From: Quercus robur
Taxonomy: Eukaryota; Streptophyta; Magnoliopsida; Fagales; Fagaceae
Length of the DNA: 64,000 bases
Assembly (NCBI RefSeq): GCF_932294415.1
Contig: NC_065541.1
Coordinates: 48,896,290-48,960,289, forward strand
Direction: 5' to 3'
Position 1 is the stretch's first letter; every line of letters begins with the position of its first letter. The notes under the pieces were generated by a model. That model worked only from the letters and a program-made list of their open reading frames with translations, was not told the DNA's origin and searched no databases. Both the position numbers and the translations under genes were made by a program. Shown in pieces: positions 1 through 10,778 of the stretch.

Positions 1-824
1 CACTGTGAGTTCTTTCGAAGAGTTTAGTAAGTTGTTTGTCAATAATTTCATCAGAGGACAAAGGCACAAACGTTCCTCGTCCAGCCTGCTAACCATTGAA
101 CAAGGAGAGAATGAAAGCTTGCAGTCCTTCATTACTCGTTTCAATAGGGAAGCCCTAATAGTGGACGAAATGGACGACAAGTTGTTATTGGCAGCCTTCC
201 ATAATGGAGTTAACTTTGACTTGTTCATCCACAAGCTTTACGAACAAGAGCCTCAAACCATGGCTGAACTCATCCATTCAGCCCCAAATTTTATGAATGC
301 AGAAGACGCGATTATGGCCAAGAAGAGAAAAAGAGCCGAGAGAATGGAAGCAGATCTCTCGCGCCACTCTAAACAAGGTCCTCGTCCAAAGAAGGGGTAG
401 ACGGGAGAAAAGAAAGACCAAGACAACAAGAAGGCAGGCTCTTCAGCACGAAGTCAACAATATATGCCCTTGAACATGTTGCTGGAATAGGTGTTTATGC
501 AAATCAAGGATGATTCTTCTTTGAAGTGGCCCGAAAAAAATGAAGGGAAATCCCAACAAGTACAATAGGAATAAGTATTGTTGCTTCCACAGAGACCATG
601 TGTATGATACAGACGGGTGTTTTGATTTGAAGCAGCAGATAGAAAATCTCATCAAACAAGGGAAGTTGAGAAACTTCCTTGGACGAGATCATAAAGACGA
701 GAAGTTGAAGGCAAAGTTGAAAGAGCCATCAAGACCTCCACTTGGAGAAATAAGAATCATCATAGGGGGAACCTCAACAGGACAATCTTCCAAGTCAAGG
801 AAGACATACCTAAAGGTAGTGTAA
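1..824 (+). pseudogene. gag polyprotein remnant
   Basis: Positions 5-400 encode a retrotransposon gag domain (EEFSKLFVNNFI, ESLQSFITRFNREAL, AELIHSAPNFMNAEDAI) that enters open from the left edge. After a stop at 398-400 the homology continues in another frame at 540-824. That part holds the histidine- and cysteine-bearing stretch (CCFHRDH, CFDLKQQIENLIKQGKL) that precedes protease in Tat-type gag. At least one stop and one frameshift separate the halves, so no full gag can be made. Gag would form the virus-like particle shell. Confidence 0.8.
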
Positions 825-879
825 AACGTCCAACTTTCAAGACGATCCCCGAGGACGAGGACCACGGACGAGCAGGCCA

Positions 880-1361
880 TTACATTCACGGACGAAGATG
901 CTAAAAGGGTTCACCACCCACATGACGACGCGATCGTTATTACTTTGCTTATTGCTGACTATACAACCAGAAGAGTGTTAGTGGATAATGGTAGTTCAGC
1001 AGACATCTTTGTACTACCCTACTTTCTAGCAAATGAGGCTTGGACGAGACCAACTTAGTCCAGTGAACTCACCTTTGGTGGGATTTGGAGGTATGAAGGT
1101 ACAACCCGTGGGTACTGTTACGTTGCCTGTGGTGGTAGGAGCATATCCATAACAGATAACCAAGGAAGTAAACTTTCTTATGGTAAGGCAAGCGTAATGA
1201 GATCAGTTAGCAACGAGAGAATGTTACGTATCCATGTTGGCTATGGACGAGCAAGTTCAATCAATGAGTATTGAAGAAAGGAGAATTGTTGCAGAACCCA
1301 CCGAAATGCTGGAGGATATCCCTCTGGACGAGAATGACCTGAGAAGTATACTAGGGTCGGA
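880..1361 (+). pseudogene. aspartic protease remnant of the gypsy element
   Basis: Translation around 890-1015 gives DDAIVITLLIADYTTRRVLV followed by DNGSSADIF. The DNGSSADI box is the active-site form common in Tat-lineage proteases. A stop follows at about 1057 and the frame wanders before RT resumes at 1362. The region has no long ORF, so it is recognised from the motif and its place between gag and RT. The protease would cleave the gag-pol polyprotein. Confidence 0.65.
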
Positions 1362-2680
1362 GTGAGCATGGAAGAGAAAACGAAGCAAGACCTTGTCCCG
1401 TTCTTAAAGAAGAGCATTGATGTGTTTGCATGGAGTCATGAGGACATGTCGGGTATAGACCTTAGTGTCATTACCCATCGTCTAAATGTAAATCCTTCCT
1501 CCAAACCCATACGCCAGAAGAAAAGAGTATTTGCTCCTGAGCGAGACAATGCCATTAAAGAAGAGGTTCGAAAATTAACTACAGCAAAGTTTATTCGAGA
1601 AGTTTATTATCCAGACTGGTTGGCCAATGTAGTAATGGTCAAGAAGGCTAATGGTAAATGAAGGATGTGTGTGGACTTCACTGATCTAAACAAGGCCAGC
1701 CCCAATGATAGCTATCCATTGTCGCATGTTGATCAGTTGGTGGACTCGATTGCAGGTCATAGGTTGTTAAGTTTCTTGGAGGCTTTCTCAGGTTACAATC
1801 AGATAAGGATGGACAAGGCAGAAAAAGAAAAGACATCCTTTATCACCAATCAAAGCTTGTTCTATTACTAGGTAATGCCCTTCGGTCTGAAGAACACAGA
1901 GGCAACCTATCAAAAGCTGGTTAACCATATGTTTCGTCTATAGATTGGACGAAATGTGGAAGTCTATGTAGATGAAGAGTTTGGACGAGGGGAAACACTT
2001 GGACGACCTTCAAGAAACCTTTGATACGGTTAGGCAGTACAACATGAAGTTGAATCCTAGCAAGTGCACTTTTGGAGTTTCATAGGAAAATTCCTCGAGT
2101 TCATGGTTTCACATAGGGGAATTGAGGCAAATCCTGATAAGATTCAAGCAATACTGGATATAAAGCCTCCGCAAAGTATCAAAGAAGTCTAGTCTCTTAC
2201 TGAACGAGTTACTGCCCTTAATAGGTTTGTCTCTAAAACTACTGACAAATGTTTACCGTTTTTTCAAGACTCTTAAAAAGGCATTTGAATGGATGGACGA
2301 GTGTCAGAAAACTTTCCAAGACCTTAAGACCTACCTCATTACAGCTCCCCTGCTGAGTCCATCCGTGCCTGGTGAAGAGTTGTATTTGTATCTGGCAGTG
2401 TCCCCACATGCAATGAGCTCAGCTTTGATTAGAGAAGAAGGAAGGGTATTGAAGCCGATCTACTATACAAGCCGAGCACTAAGAGAGGCAGAAGGACGAT
2501 ACCCAATGATGGAAAAAACTAGCCTTCACTTTGGTTACAGCTTCTAGGAAGTTAAGACATTATTTCCAAGCTCATATCATCAACGTCTTGACAGATCATC
2601 AACTAAAGAAGGTAATGAACAAGTTAGAAGCTGCAGGACGACTGATCCAATGGGCTATAGAACTTAGTGAGTTTGATGTC
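1362..2680 (+). pseudogene. reverse transcriptase and first RNase H, disrupted
   Basis: RT homology starts in the 1362-1661 frame ([23 protein letters not shown]). It continues after an in-frame TGA at 1659 with CVDFTDLNKASPNDSYPLSHVDQLVD and FSGYNQIRMDKAEKEKTSF. A TAG at 1869-1871 is followed by VMPFGLKN. The polymerase box near 1964 reads YVD then a non-canonical acidic residue and runs straight into a frameshift, so the catalytic core is broken. The connection and RNase H part resume at 2227-2547 (ELYLYLAVSPHAMSSALIREE, YYTSRALREAEGRYPMMEK) and end at another stop. Confidence 0.85.
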
Positions 2681-2779
2681 AGGTACTAGCCGAGAAACGC
2701 GATAAAGCACAAGTACTGGCAGATTTCATTGCAGAGTTTACCCCGAGTCAAGAAGAGCTAGGTAAGCTGGATGAAGTTT

Positions 2780-3170
2780 AAAAATGGGTCGTTAATGTGG
2801 ACGGCTCGTCCACATTATATGCAGGAGGAATTGGAGTTATACTTAAATCTTCGGAAGGAGACAAGTTGAGGTATGCAGCCCATCTTCAGTATCAAACTAC
2901 CAATAATGAGGCTGAATATGAAACTTTCCTTAAAGGATTGGAATTGGCTAAGTCACTAAGGGCGGAGTCAGTAATAGTCCAAGGGGATTTTTAGTTGGTC
3001 ATCAATCAAGTGAATGGAACGTGTGAAACTAAAGTAGGCCGGATGAAGAAATATCTAAACAAGGTAAGGCAACTTGTCAAGAAGTTCAAAGAAGCCAGTT
3101 TTGTTTAACTCCCTAGAGAGGAAAATATGGAGGCAAATGCTTTGGCGAAAGCAGCCTCAGCCGGGGGAAG
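2780..3170 (+). pseudogene. second (plant-like) RNase H domain
   Basis: The frame from 2797 reads NVDGSS, then GGIGVILKSSEG, TTNNEAEYETFLKGLELAKS and VQGDF before a TAG at 2992. It continues as LVINQVNGTCETK. The spaced acidic residues in VDGSS, NNEAEYE and QGDF are the RNase H catalytic positions. This extra domain next to the ordinary gypsy RNase H is diagnostic of the Tat clade. Confidence 0.8.
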
Positions 3171-3179
3171 GGGGGCTAT

Positions 3180-4881
3180 GGACGAGTTTGATAGAGTCCA
3201 ATACATGCCAAGCATAGATCTTCTAGAAGTACAGCAAATTGGAGGAGAAGAAAATTGGATGACTCCAATAGTCATCTACCTCAAGGACGGAATGCTTCCA
3301 AAGGACAAGGACGAGGCCAGGAAGTTGAGAATCAGAGCTGCCAAGTATGTTCTTATGGATGAGGTGTTGTATAAACGAGGTTTTCCTTAGCCCTACCTAA
3401 GATGCTTAGCCCCGGATGAGTCGAACTATGTATTGAGGGAGATTCATGAAGGAGCATGTGGGAACCACTCAGGAGTAAGAGCATTGGTTCATAAGGTCAT
3501 CCGTGCAGGTTATTATTGGCCAACTATTCAAGTAGACGCAAGGGCTTATGTCAAGGTGTGTGACCAATGTCAACACTTTAGCAATATTCCCAGGCAACCA
3601 TCAGAGTATCTCACCTCGATGATGGCCCTATGGCCATTTGCACAATGAGGATTAGATATCTTGGGTCTCTTTCCACTCGGAACCAGGCAGATGAAATTTT
3701 TGGTGGTCGGGATTGACTATTTCACTAAGTGGGTGGAAGCAGAACCCTTAGCAAAGATCATGCAACAGAATGTCAAGAACTTCGTCTATAAGAACATTGT
3801 GTGTAGGTTTGGGGTGCCCAGGGTATTGATATCAGACAACGGATGACAATTTGATAACACACTTTTCAGGGACTTCTGCGAACACCCCGGAATTCAGAAT
3901 CATTATTCCTCACCCGCCCGCCCTCAAGCAAAAGATTAAAAAGAAGTAGCAAACCGATCATTGTTGAAGATCATCAAGACTCGGCTTGAGGGGGTAAAGG
4001 AAGTATGGCCAGATGAGTTACCAGGTGTTTTGTGGGCCTACCGGACGACGATGAGAACCCCTACAAGGGAAACTCCTTTCAAGCTATCCTATGGAAGTGA
4101 AGCAGTAATACCTACAGTAGTACATATGGCCAATCATAGGGTAATGAAGTATCAAGACAAGGATAACAAGGGGCAACTCCGCCTTAACCTTGATCTAATA
4201 GACGAGGTGAGGATGGATGCAGAGTAAAGGACAACAAAGTATAAAAACCTCATGGCCAGACAATATGATGCAATGGTAAAACCTAGGCTTTTCAACATAG
4301 GGGACCTCGTCTTGAAAAAGGTCTCTTTGGCAACCAAAAACCCAGCTCATGGGAAATTGGGACCTAATTGGGAAGGACCCTACAAGGTTATCAATTGCAA
4401 AAGTCAAGGGTCCTACGGTATTCTGTGGGCCTATAGGATGACGGTGAGGAACCCCACAGGGGAAACTCCTTTCAAGCTAGCCTATGGAAGTGAAGCAATA
4501 ATACCTGTAAAAGTACATATGGCTAATCACAGTGTAATGAAGTATTAAGACGAGGATAATGAGGAGCAACTCCGCCTTAACCTTGATTTAATAGATGAGG
4601 TGAGGATGGATGTAGAGTAAAGGACAGCAAGGTATAAAAACCTCATGGTTAGGCAATATGATGCAATGGTAAAACCTAGGCATTTCAACATAGGGGATCT
4701 CATCTTGAAAAGGGTCTCTTTGGCAACCAAAAACCCAGCTTATAGGAAATTGGGACCTAATTGGGAAGGACCCTACAAGGTTATCAATTGCAAAAAGCAA
4801 GGGTCCTACTACTTGGAAACCCTGGACGGGAGGAAATTGGAGCATCCTTGGAATGTTGAACACCTGAGAAGGTATTATTAG
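3180..4881 (+). pseudogene. integrase remnant with internal duplication
   Basis: The zinc-binding HHCC part is at 3433-3648 (IHEGACGNHSGVRALVHKV, then VCDQCQHF). The catalytic core follows (IDYFTKWVEAEPL, VPRVLISDNG) and ends with the GPY-like tail (NIGDLVLKKV, LGPNWEGPYKV). Stops interrupt it at 3646, 3843, 3936 and 4225. The C-terminal part is present twice in tandem, and the second copy ends with WNVEHLRRYY before a terminal stop near 4881. Integrase would insert the cDNA into host DNA. No chromodomain is visible. Confidence 0.85.
4024..4809 (+). repeat. 393-bp in-frame tandem duplication of the integrase C-terminus
   Basis: Copy 1 is 4024-4416 and copy 2 is 4417-4809. The period of 393 bp equals 131 codons. 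Both copies carry the same TAA at the homologous position (4225-4227 and 4618-4620). Copy 2 has an extra TAA near 4546 that copy 1 lacks. Confidence 0.9.
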
Positions 4882-5843
4882 TAAGATATCAGCCTGGACA
4901 AGCATTATTCTGGACGAACCAAAGTTTGTTTTCGGTTTATCTACGTGTTGTTTGCATTGTGTTGTGTTAACTCGTCAAAGCTATATTAGTTTCTAAACTA
5001 TGTGATGTGGATTATGGACGAAGTTGTGGATTTGTTGTATTTATTTTGTATTTTTCAAATTCCCTAAAGACATTAGCTTCTAAGCATGTGCCTCGCCTAT
5101 GGACGATAGTTATGTTATGTACATAATGTTGTATGGATTCCTAGTTTTCATATTGTTTTCGTTCAGATTAATCCACAAGAAGACTAAAAGCCCAAGACAA
5201 GTAAATTCTCTAGACGCAGAGATGTAACGTCTATAAGCTTTCCTTAATAAGGATAAAGCGAAGAAAAATGAACCTAAGGTGCGTTCATCCAATCAATGGA
5301 CGAGGAAAAACCTAAGATATATTTTCCCAACCAATGAACAAGAAAAAAGCGTGCACGCAAAAATATTCAAAATTCATAAAGGAATTTGAATAACCAAAGT
5401 CCAATCTTTGGATGAGTAAATGCTGGCAGTTTAACCAAAGACGAGTAATGAATCGTAAGCCTATGGACGAGGGGTAATGAAAGTTTTCTAGTCTATGAAC
5501 AAATAAAGTTAACAAAAGAAACACCATTCATGACGAGTTATACTTGTAAAAATTTAAAGAATGGTAAAAAGGTTGAACATGAACAAATTCTTGTCATGGA
5601 CGAGCTGAGGTTGAAACCAATATTTTGGATGTAAAAACATTCGTCCATGCAATAACATGTTTAGTGAGTAAAAGCAAAGGTGAAGAAAATAAACATTCAT
5701 TCATCAGCCAAGGGTGGATGACCAACGTCCAAAAACCCTTATAAAATAAAGCTTAAAAAAACAATTGTTTAAACAGCTCATCCTAAAACTGTAGACGAGT
5801 TAAATGTACTTGAATAACTTTGAATGATCCAAAACAACGAACC

Positions 5844-5874
<31 letters not shown>

Positions 5875-5921
5875 TATATTTATATACATACAAGGATAAA
5901 CAAAATATCAAAATCTCGTCT
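4882..5921. other. gypsy spacer between pol and the antisense gene
   Basis: This stretch has no coding potential. It is AT-rich, repeats the GGACGA-type motif of the element (for example 4912, 5014, 5100, 5298, 5464 and 5598) and ends in an A-run plus (AT)n microsatellite at about 5846-5890. Confidence 0.6.
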
Positions 5922-8100
5922 TCATGAAGGAGGGGCGTCAGCATTGGGGTCATCCTGAATTGGCTGGGTGGTGGCATCGTCCTCTATATTGATATCTTCT
6001 GAGCTCGTCTGGAGGAGGGAGCTTGTAGCAGCACCACCAAGGTTGAGTTTAATGGAGCTAAAGTCAACTTCGAGGAAGTTTTCCATAGCGTCCATCCTGA
6101 AATCTTCAAACCCGGCTGCATAGTTGGTGTCCATCAGATCAGTAAATTGCTTGGACGCCTTGAACTCTACAACCGCGTCTCCTTATGCTTTTTCGAGAAG
6201 GGCACTCAACTCGTCATTCCTCTTTTGGAGGTGATCAAGACGAGTATCCTTCTCTATAGCATCAGTCCTCAACTCCTCAACATGGTTTTGCAGCTCCTTG
6301 GCTTCATCCTTGGCCTTAGCCGCCACCTTAACTCACCTCTTGCACTCTTCCTTAACTTCCTGGATCCTCGTCTTGTTCATCTTCGTTGCTTGCCTGGACA
6401 TGGTGAGGAACTTGGACATTGCCTACACAAATGAGAATTTTGTTAGACAAAATACACATGCATATATTGCTGACAGGACGAGATAAAAAAGTTATACATA
6501 CCTTAAAAAGGTCATGAACACCAGAGTGCTCAAACTCCTTCAAAGACATATCATAGTAGGCCGCCATGTCCTAGTCGGTCATAACCTTCTCGAACCTCTC
6601 CCAAGCCAGGTCTTCATTTTCAAGGAGATTTTGAGAACTTGTCGAGAAGGTTAAGACGAGGCAAGCACATTGGCTGTGGATGGAGTATTCATGGACGGAG
6701 GATCTCTAAGCTCGAGATCAACGTCATGCATTTGGGCAGAGGGCTGCTGGGTAGGAAGAACAGGAATGCTGGGCTTGACCCTTTTCTCCTTACGTCAACT
6801 TAGAAGGTTTCCCAAGTCAATAGCTTTGGACAAATTTTTTCTTTTATCATCTACAGATGGATGAGGCTGGTATTGGACGTCCTGCCTAACTGCCTTACCC
6901 ATCACTTCTTTGCCTTTATTCTCTTTCATTATTGCCATCCCTGAAAAGAAAGACGTTAGTCACAAAAAAAAGGGGGGAGAAAAGAAAGAAAAGAGAAAAG
7001 AGAACTTACGTCTACGAACTGTAAGCTCGTGGGCAATGGCTTCACTGGACTGCTCAGGGCTTACCCCCAAATGGCAAGACGTTGAAGACTTACCAAAGAA
7101 TGGAAAGTCCTGTCAGTATATAAACGAGCCTTTTGGACTTGTTCAGGATAGAACCTACTCAAATGAGGTCGTCTAACACTTGAAAAAAAAAAAAAAAAAA
7201 AGAGCAGAGAATTGTTAGACGACTACAATCAAGAATAAATATAACAAATAATAAAATGACAACAATAAGCGTACCTTCAGGATGGATGTTCCCTAACTTT
7301 CCTGTATAGAGAGCAAATGGATTCCTGCCAACCTCAACAGGGTGTCCAGCCCAGAAACCAGAGACAAAGAAGAACTCCATCTTCCAGTTCCTATTTGAGG
7401 TGACTAGGGAATTTATTAGCCTATAATCTTTCCCTTTGGCTGTGAATTGATAGAAGCCAAGGGATTGGTTAATCTTGGAGGGTTTGTAGCAATAGAGGAA
7501 CTCGTCCATAGTAAGAGGACGATCCCCCTCAAACACCTCCCTCCATAAAACTTGCATAGAGACAACTAGACTCCATGCATTGGGATTGAATTGACATATA
7601 CATAAACCCAATCTAGTGAGTAACTCCCTAGCAAAGGCATTAAGAGGCAACTTCAAACCCCTCGAGAGATAAGCCTCATAAATGCCAACACCAAAACGGG
7701 GTTGGCAACACCACTCCCCACGCACAGGTAACTTAGGGTTTAAGTCTTTAGGAATTTGATACCAAGTCTTATGGGAGTTTAGCCTTTTCTCGTCTGTCTT
7801 AGAAGCGACCCCTAGAGCACAACTGTAAACTATCTCAACCTCGTCTTGAACAGTAGACGAGGGAGCACTTGTACTAGCCCTAGACCCGGACTCAGCCCTC
7901 GTCTGAAGTTCTTCCTGGAGAACCTCTAAGGGAACCCTAGGGACACTAAACGTGTATTCGTTTGTGGTGTTTCCCCCACTGTTACTATTGCTATCACTAC
8001 TACTATTATCACTAGAACCACTAAAATTGCTAGGGTCGTGATACTCATCTATGGCCTTATCAACGCTATTGCTAGACGAGGAAAGGACAACCTCAGACAT
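5922..8100 (-). pseudogene. antisense gene of the Tat element (gypsy-type transposon protein, PF04195-like)
   Basis: An ATG at 8100 opens a long minus-strand exon to about 7275. It has an acidic serine-rich N-terminus (about residues 1-110) and a globular part with RGLKLPLNAFARELLTRLGL, WREVFEGDRPLTMDEFLYCY and KMEFFFVSGFWAG. That pattern matches the putative gypsy-type transposon family seen antisense in Tat-like elements. A GT donor follows at about 7274 and a pyrimidine-rich acceptor at about 7183. Further plausible exons lie near 7182-7018, 6940-6487 and 6430-5922, the last one coiled-coil-like (VEELRTDAIEKDTRLDHLQK). Downstream exons contain in-frame stops (for example TGA and TAA in the last exon) and a frameshift just after the first intron. 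Its function in these elements is unknown. Confidence 0.7.
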
Positions 8101-8470
8101 TTTTTAAGAAAACTTAAAACTTGAGGACGAGAATAAAGAAAATACCTAGATCTAGACGAAGGGAGACTATAGATGTAAGAAACTTCTAAACGAGGCGCTA
8201 AGGCGAGGAATGTCAAAGAAGGAAATTTCAGAAATGTAAAAGGTAGCAAAGGAATTCCACGATTTATAGGCAACAGACTTTAGCATCTGAAACAACACAA
8301 CCAACCAAAAGGTGACACATGGCATGCTCCTCGAAAAAATGAATCAACGCGACCAGTCACCAATAGGATCATGACACATGGCACACCTAATCGCTAGCAT
8401 AAATACATACATCTAAAGAATGGCATCAGGCTATACATTTCCTTAGACGACCCATGGACAAGAGGGCAAT
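8101..8470. other. promoter-side spacer of the antisense gene and pre-LTR region
   Basis: No ORF is supported here. The stretch lies upstream of the antisense ATG. It ends with a purine-rich tract (GGACAAGAGGG, about 8456-8466) just before the TGATG that starts the candidate LTR, which fits a polypurine tract. Confidence 0.5.
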
Positions 8471-9066
8471 TGATGGTGTATTATAAAATACACCAACTCC
8501 AAGCTCGTCCATGAGGGTTGTCCAGGGCAAGAATAGAAAATTGGTCTGTATAGAACGCTCATCAGTGACAAGGTCGTCCATCCAAAAGGTGCTTGGACGA
8601 CCTCCATACATTCCGAGCGTGCTTCTCTATACATGTTTTGGACGACCTCCACATTCCTCTTTCGGAGCACAAGTAAAATCGAGGTTCATTGCTACAAACC
8701 GCTTCCAATGACGGTTATGGAAAATAAGACCAAACAATATAACTTCCATGGCAGTTACTGAAGTTAACTTCGAACCTTACGACCTCCTCAATGATAGGGG
8801 AAGTTATCAGACAAGTAATCGCTTCAAATGTATACTATATAATATAAGCACTCATCTACGCTAAAATAAAGTAAGTTTTTTGAACATTTCCAAAGAGATT
8901 GGAATTCCAGAATTGGAGAGAAATACTAACTTTCCCATCGGAGGGTTCTTGGCCGGTCCTCCCCAGTCACCTTTGATTGTGTGTTCATCCTTTTAGGTTT
9001 CCCAAGTGATTCTCTTGTCATTGAAGCCCAAAGCATTCAGTCTACTGATTTTACTTTGTATCATCA
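8471..9066 (+). repeat. candidate 3' LTR of the Tat element
   Basis: The 596-bp segment starts TGATG and ends CATCA, a perfect 5-bp terminal inversion with the TG...CA ends of an LTR. A purine-rich tract precedes it. It holds a TATA-like run (ACTATATAATATAAG, about 8834) and an AATAAAG polyadenylation-like signal (about 8865). The partner LTR lies outside the window, so the boundaries cannot be confirmed here. Confidence 0.6.
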
Positions 9067-9120
9067 CTAACCATTTAAAAAAAAAAATTGTATACAAAAA
9101 AATAATTAAATTAAATTTTA

Positions 9121-9329
9121 GGGATAATTACAGCAAACCCACCTGAGATTTGGCCCATTTACACTTTACCTACCTGTGGTTTAAAACTTATCACTTTGCC
9201 CACCTGAGGTGCCTTCCGTTAGAGATCTGTTACCCACCTCTCCCTTTGCCGTTAGAAAAACACATTTTTAGAGAAAAACAAACATAACAAAGATAAAAAA
9301 GTTAGGGTTTTTTATTGCTTAAGAACTTC
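9121..9329 (+). repeat. left TIR of the Pack-MULE
   Basis: This 209-bp repeat is the inverted partner of 10568-10778. It ends at GCTTAAGAACTTC, where the right arm also stops matching. Confidence 0.92.
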
Positions 9330-9664
9330 GCCTTAAAACTGCATAACTCAAACTCTCTCTCTTTCTTATGAATCAAATCAAAGGAAGAAGAAAAGGAGAG
9401 AGAGATCTGTGAGTGTTGTAATCTCTAAACTCTAAATCTATCATTTGTTATGACAAAAGAGAGAGATAAAGAGAGTTCTTGGAGTCGGAGTCTTAGGAGA
9501 GTAATAAAAGAAAAGAAGTTGAACATCAAAGCCCACGTGATTTTACGATCAGAATGATCGATCACCATGAGCCTAGATGCCAAGGCGGCGAGTGATACCA
9601 TCATCCCAGTCACACTGCTCAAAAGCAACGGGTAAGAAAGAGCTTCACCCAGCCAACACGGTGC
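9330..9664. other. Pack-MULE interior upstream of the gene fragment
   Basis: This part holds a CT/GA-rich stretch and, from about 9550, a second GC-richer segment. A minus-strand frame here reads GMMVSLAALASRLMVIDHSD. It may be a separate captured exon, but I do not recognise the family. Confidence 0.4.
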
Positions 9665-10201
9665 ACCTCGCTGAACCCGCGTGGCAAAACGGTGTTCCTC
9701 GAGGAAGATCCGAAGTGGTTCCAGACGGTTCTCAAGGACTCGCCGTACCTGAAGGCCCACACGGTCAAGTACCGAACCCAGCTCTCCCAGGCCGACCATC
9801 TCCTCTCCTCGTACCGCTCCGAACGCCTTTGCTCGCCGTCCGATGCGTACCTACGTGGCAACACGCGGTGTCATTTGGCGCTCGAGAATCTTCCCGACAA
9901 GGTGTACGAGACGGAGTGGGATTTGATAATGATCGACGCGCCGAGAGGGTACTTCGCCGAAGCGCCAGGTAGGATGGGTGCGATTTTCTCGGCGGCGGTC
10001 ATGGCGAGGAACAAGAAGGGATCCGGTGTGACGCACGTGTTCCTGCACGATGTTGATCGGAGAGTAGAGAAGGCTTTTGCTGAAGAGTTTCTTTGTAGGA
10101 AGTATTTGGTTAAGGCTGTCGGGAGGCTCTGGCATTTTGAGATTCCGTCTGCAGCTAATAACGCTAGTGTTGCTGGGAGTAACTCAGTTACTTTTTGCTG
10201 A
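9665..10201 (+). pseudogene. captured IRX15/IRX15-LIKE-type (DUF579) gene fragment
   Basis: An open frame of about 179 codons reads SLNPRGKTVFLEEDPKW, then RTQLSQADHLLSSYRSE, RGNTRCHLAL, YETEWDLIMIDAPRGYF, GVTHVFLHDVDRRVEK and FAEEFLCRKYLVKAVGRLWH, and ends in VTFC-stop. These are hallmark segments of the DUF579 family. IRX15-type members act in the Golgi in glucuronoxylan synthesis for secondary walls, and related members are glucuronoxylan methyltransferases. The methyltransferase-like acidic box (MIDAPRG) is intact. The normal N-terminus (membrane anchor and first third of the domain) is missing, since homology begins at about 9665 with no obvious ATG in the family frame. The family C-terminus looks complete. 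The uninterrupted frame suggests recent capture or selection. Confidence 0.82.
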
Positions 10202-10567
10202 GTTTAATTTTTGGAAGACCTCTTTGGTCCACCCGATCTGGAAGTTGACGATGGTGCAGATGATGGGAGGTTGGGATTGAGAGCGGTTGGTGGTGATATA
10301 GGCTTGGAGTTCGAGGACAGATTGCTGGCGGGTCGGATTAGATCTAGGGCGCATAGGAGGACCCGAGATGAGTGGGTTTTGAGAGAAGGAAGAGGAAATA
10401 TGAGTGGTGGTGGTGCCGGAGATGGAGGGAATGACGAGGGTAGTGTGGAAATTACGGGAGGAAAGGTGGGTGCAAAGCTCCATGCAAGGGTGAAGGATTG
10501 AATACATGTTTGAATAACCAATGGACAAGAGAATAGCAATACTGTTGGTTTGTGTTTTGTTCTAAAA
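10202..10567. other. Pack-MULE interior downstream of the gene fragment
   Basis: Overlapping open frames exist on both strands (for example 10211-10501 on +). Their products are low-complexity, Gly/Asp-rich on + and Ser/Pro-rich on -. This could be a second captured fragment, such as a Ser/Pro-rich N-terminal exon read on -. I cannot assign it. Confidence 0.35.
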
Positions 10568-10778
10568 GAAGTTCTTAAGCAAAAAAAAAAACCATAACTT
10601 TTTGATCTTTGTTATGTTTGTTTTTCTCTAAAAATGTGTTTTTCTAACGACAAAGGGAGAGGTGGGTAACAGATCTCTAACGGAAGGCACCTTAGGTGGG
10701 CAAAGTGATAAGTTTTAAACCACGGGTAGGTAAAGTGTAAACGGGCCAAACCTCAGGTGGGTTTGCTGTAATTATCCC
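10568..10778 (-). repeat. right TIR of the Pack-MULE
   Basis: This is the reverse complement of 9121-9329 with a few mismatches. It ends GTAATTATCCC directly before the 9-bp duplication. Confidence 0.92.

Larger units (their letters stand above)
1..9066 (+). mobile_element. Tat-lineage Ty3/gypsy LTR retrotransposon, decayed, 5' end outside window
   Basis: The + strand reads in order gag, aspartic protease, reverse transcriptase, RNase H, a second RNase H of the type found in plant proteins, and an HHCC integrase. An antisense gene then lies between pol and a candidate 3' LTR. A dual RNase H plus an antisense ORF downstream of pol is the known layout of Tat/Ogre-type elements. The coding region is cut by many stop codons and several frameshifts, so the copy is dead. 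The left LTR and start of gag lie beyond position 1. GGACGA and its shortened form GACGA recur in coding, spacer and LTR parts alike, which supports treating the whole stretch as one element. The inference that 8471-9066 is its own LTR rests on that motif and on position only. Confidence 0.85.
9121..10778. mobile_element. Pack-MULE (Mutator-like element carrying host gene DNA)
   Basis: The 1658-bp element has near-identical terminal inverted repeats, 9121-9329 and 10568-10778. Both start GGGATAATTACAGCAAACCC when read inward. It is flanked by a perfect 9-bp direct repeat, TAAATTTTA, at 9112-9120 and 10779-10787. Long TIRs plus a 9-bp duplication define Mutator-like elements. No transposase is present. 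The interior is far more GC-rich than the surroundings and encodes part of a cell-wall protein, so this is a non-autonomous gene-carrying element. By eye the TIRs differ by about seven substitutions plus an A-run length change, which suggests a fairly recent insertion. Confidence 0.92.

Noticed and set aside
10211-10501. 96-codon Gly/Asp-rich + frame as a gene
   Set aside because: Low complexity, equally open on the other strand, and inside a non-autonomous transposon.
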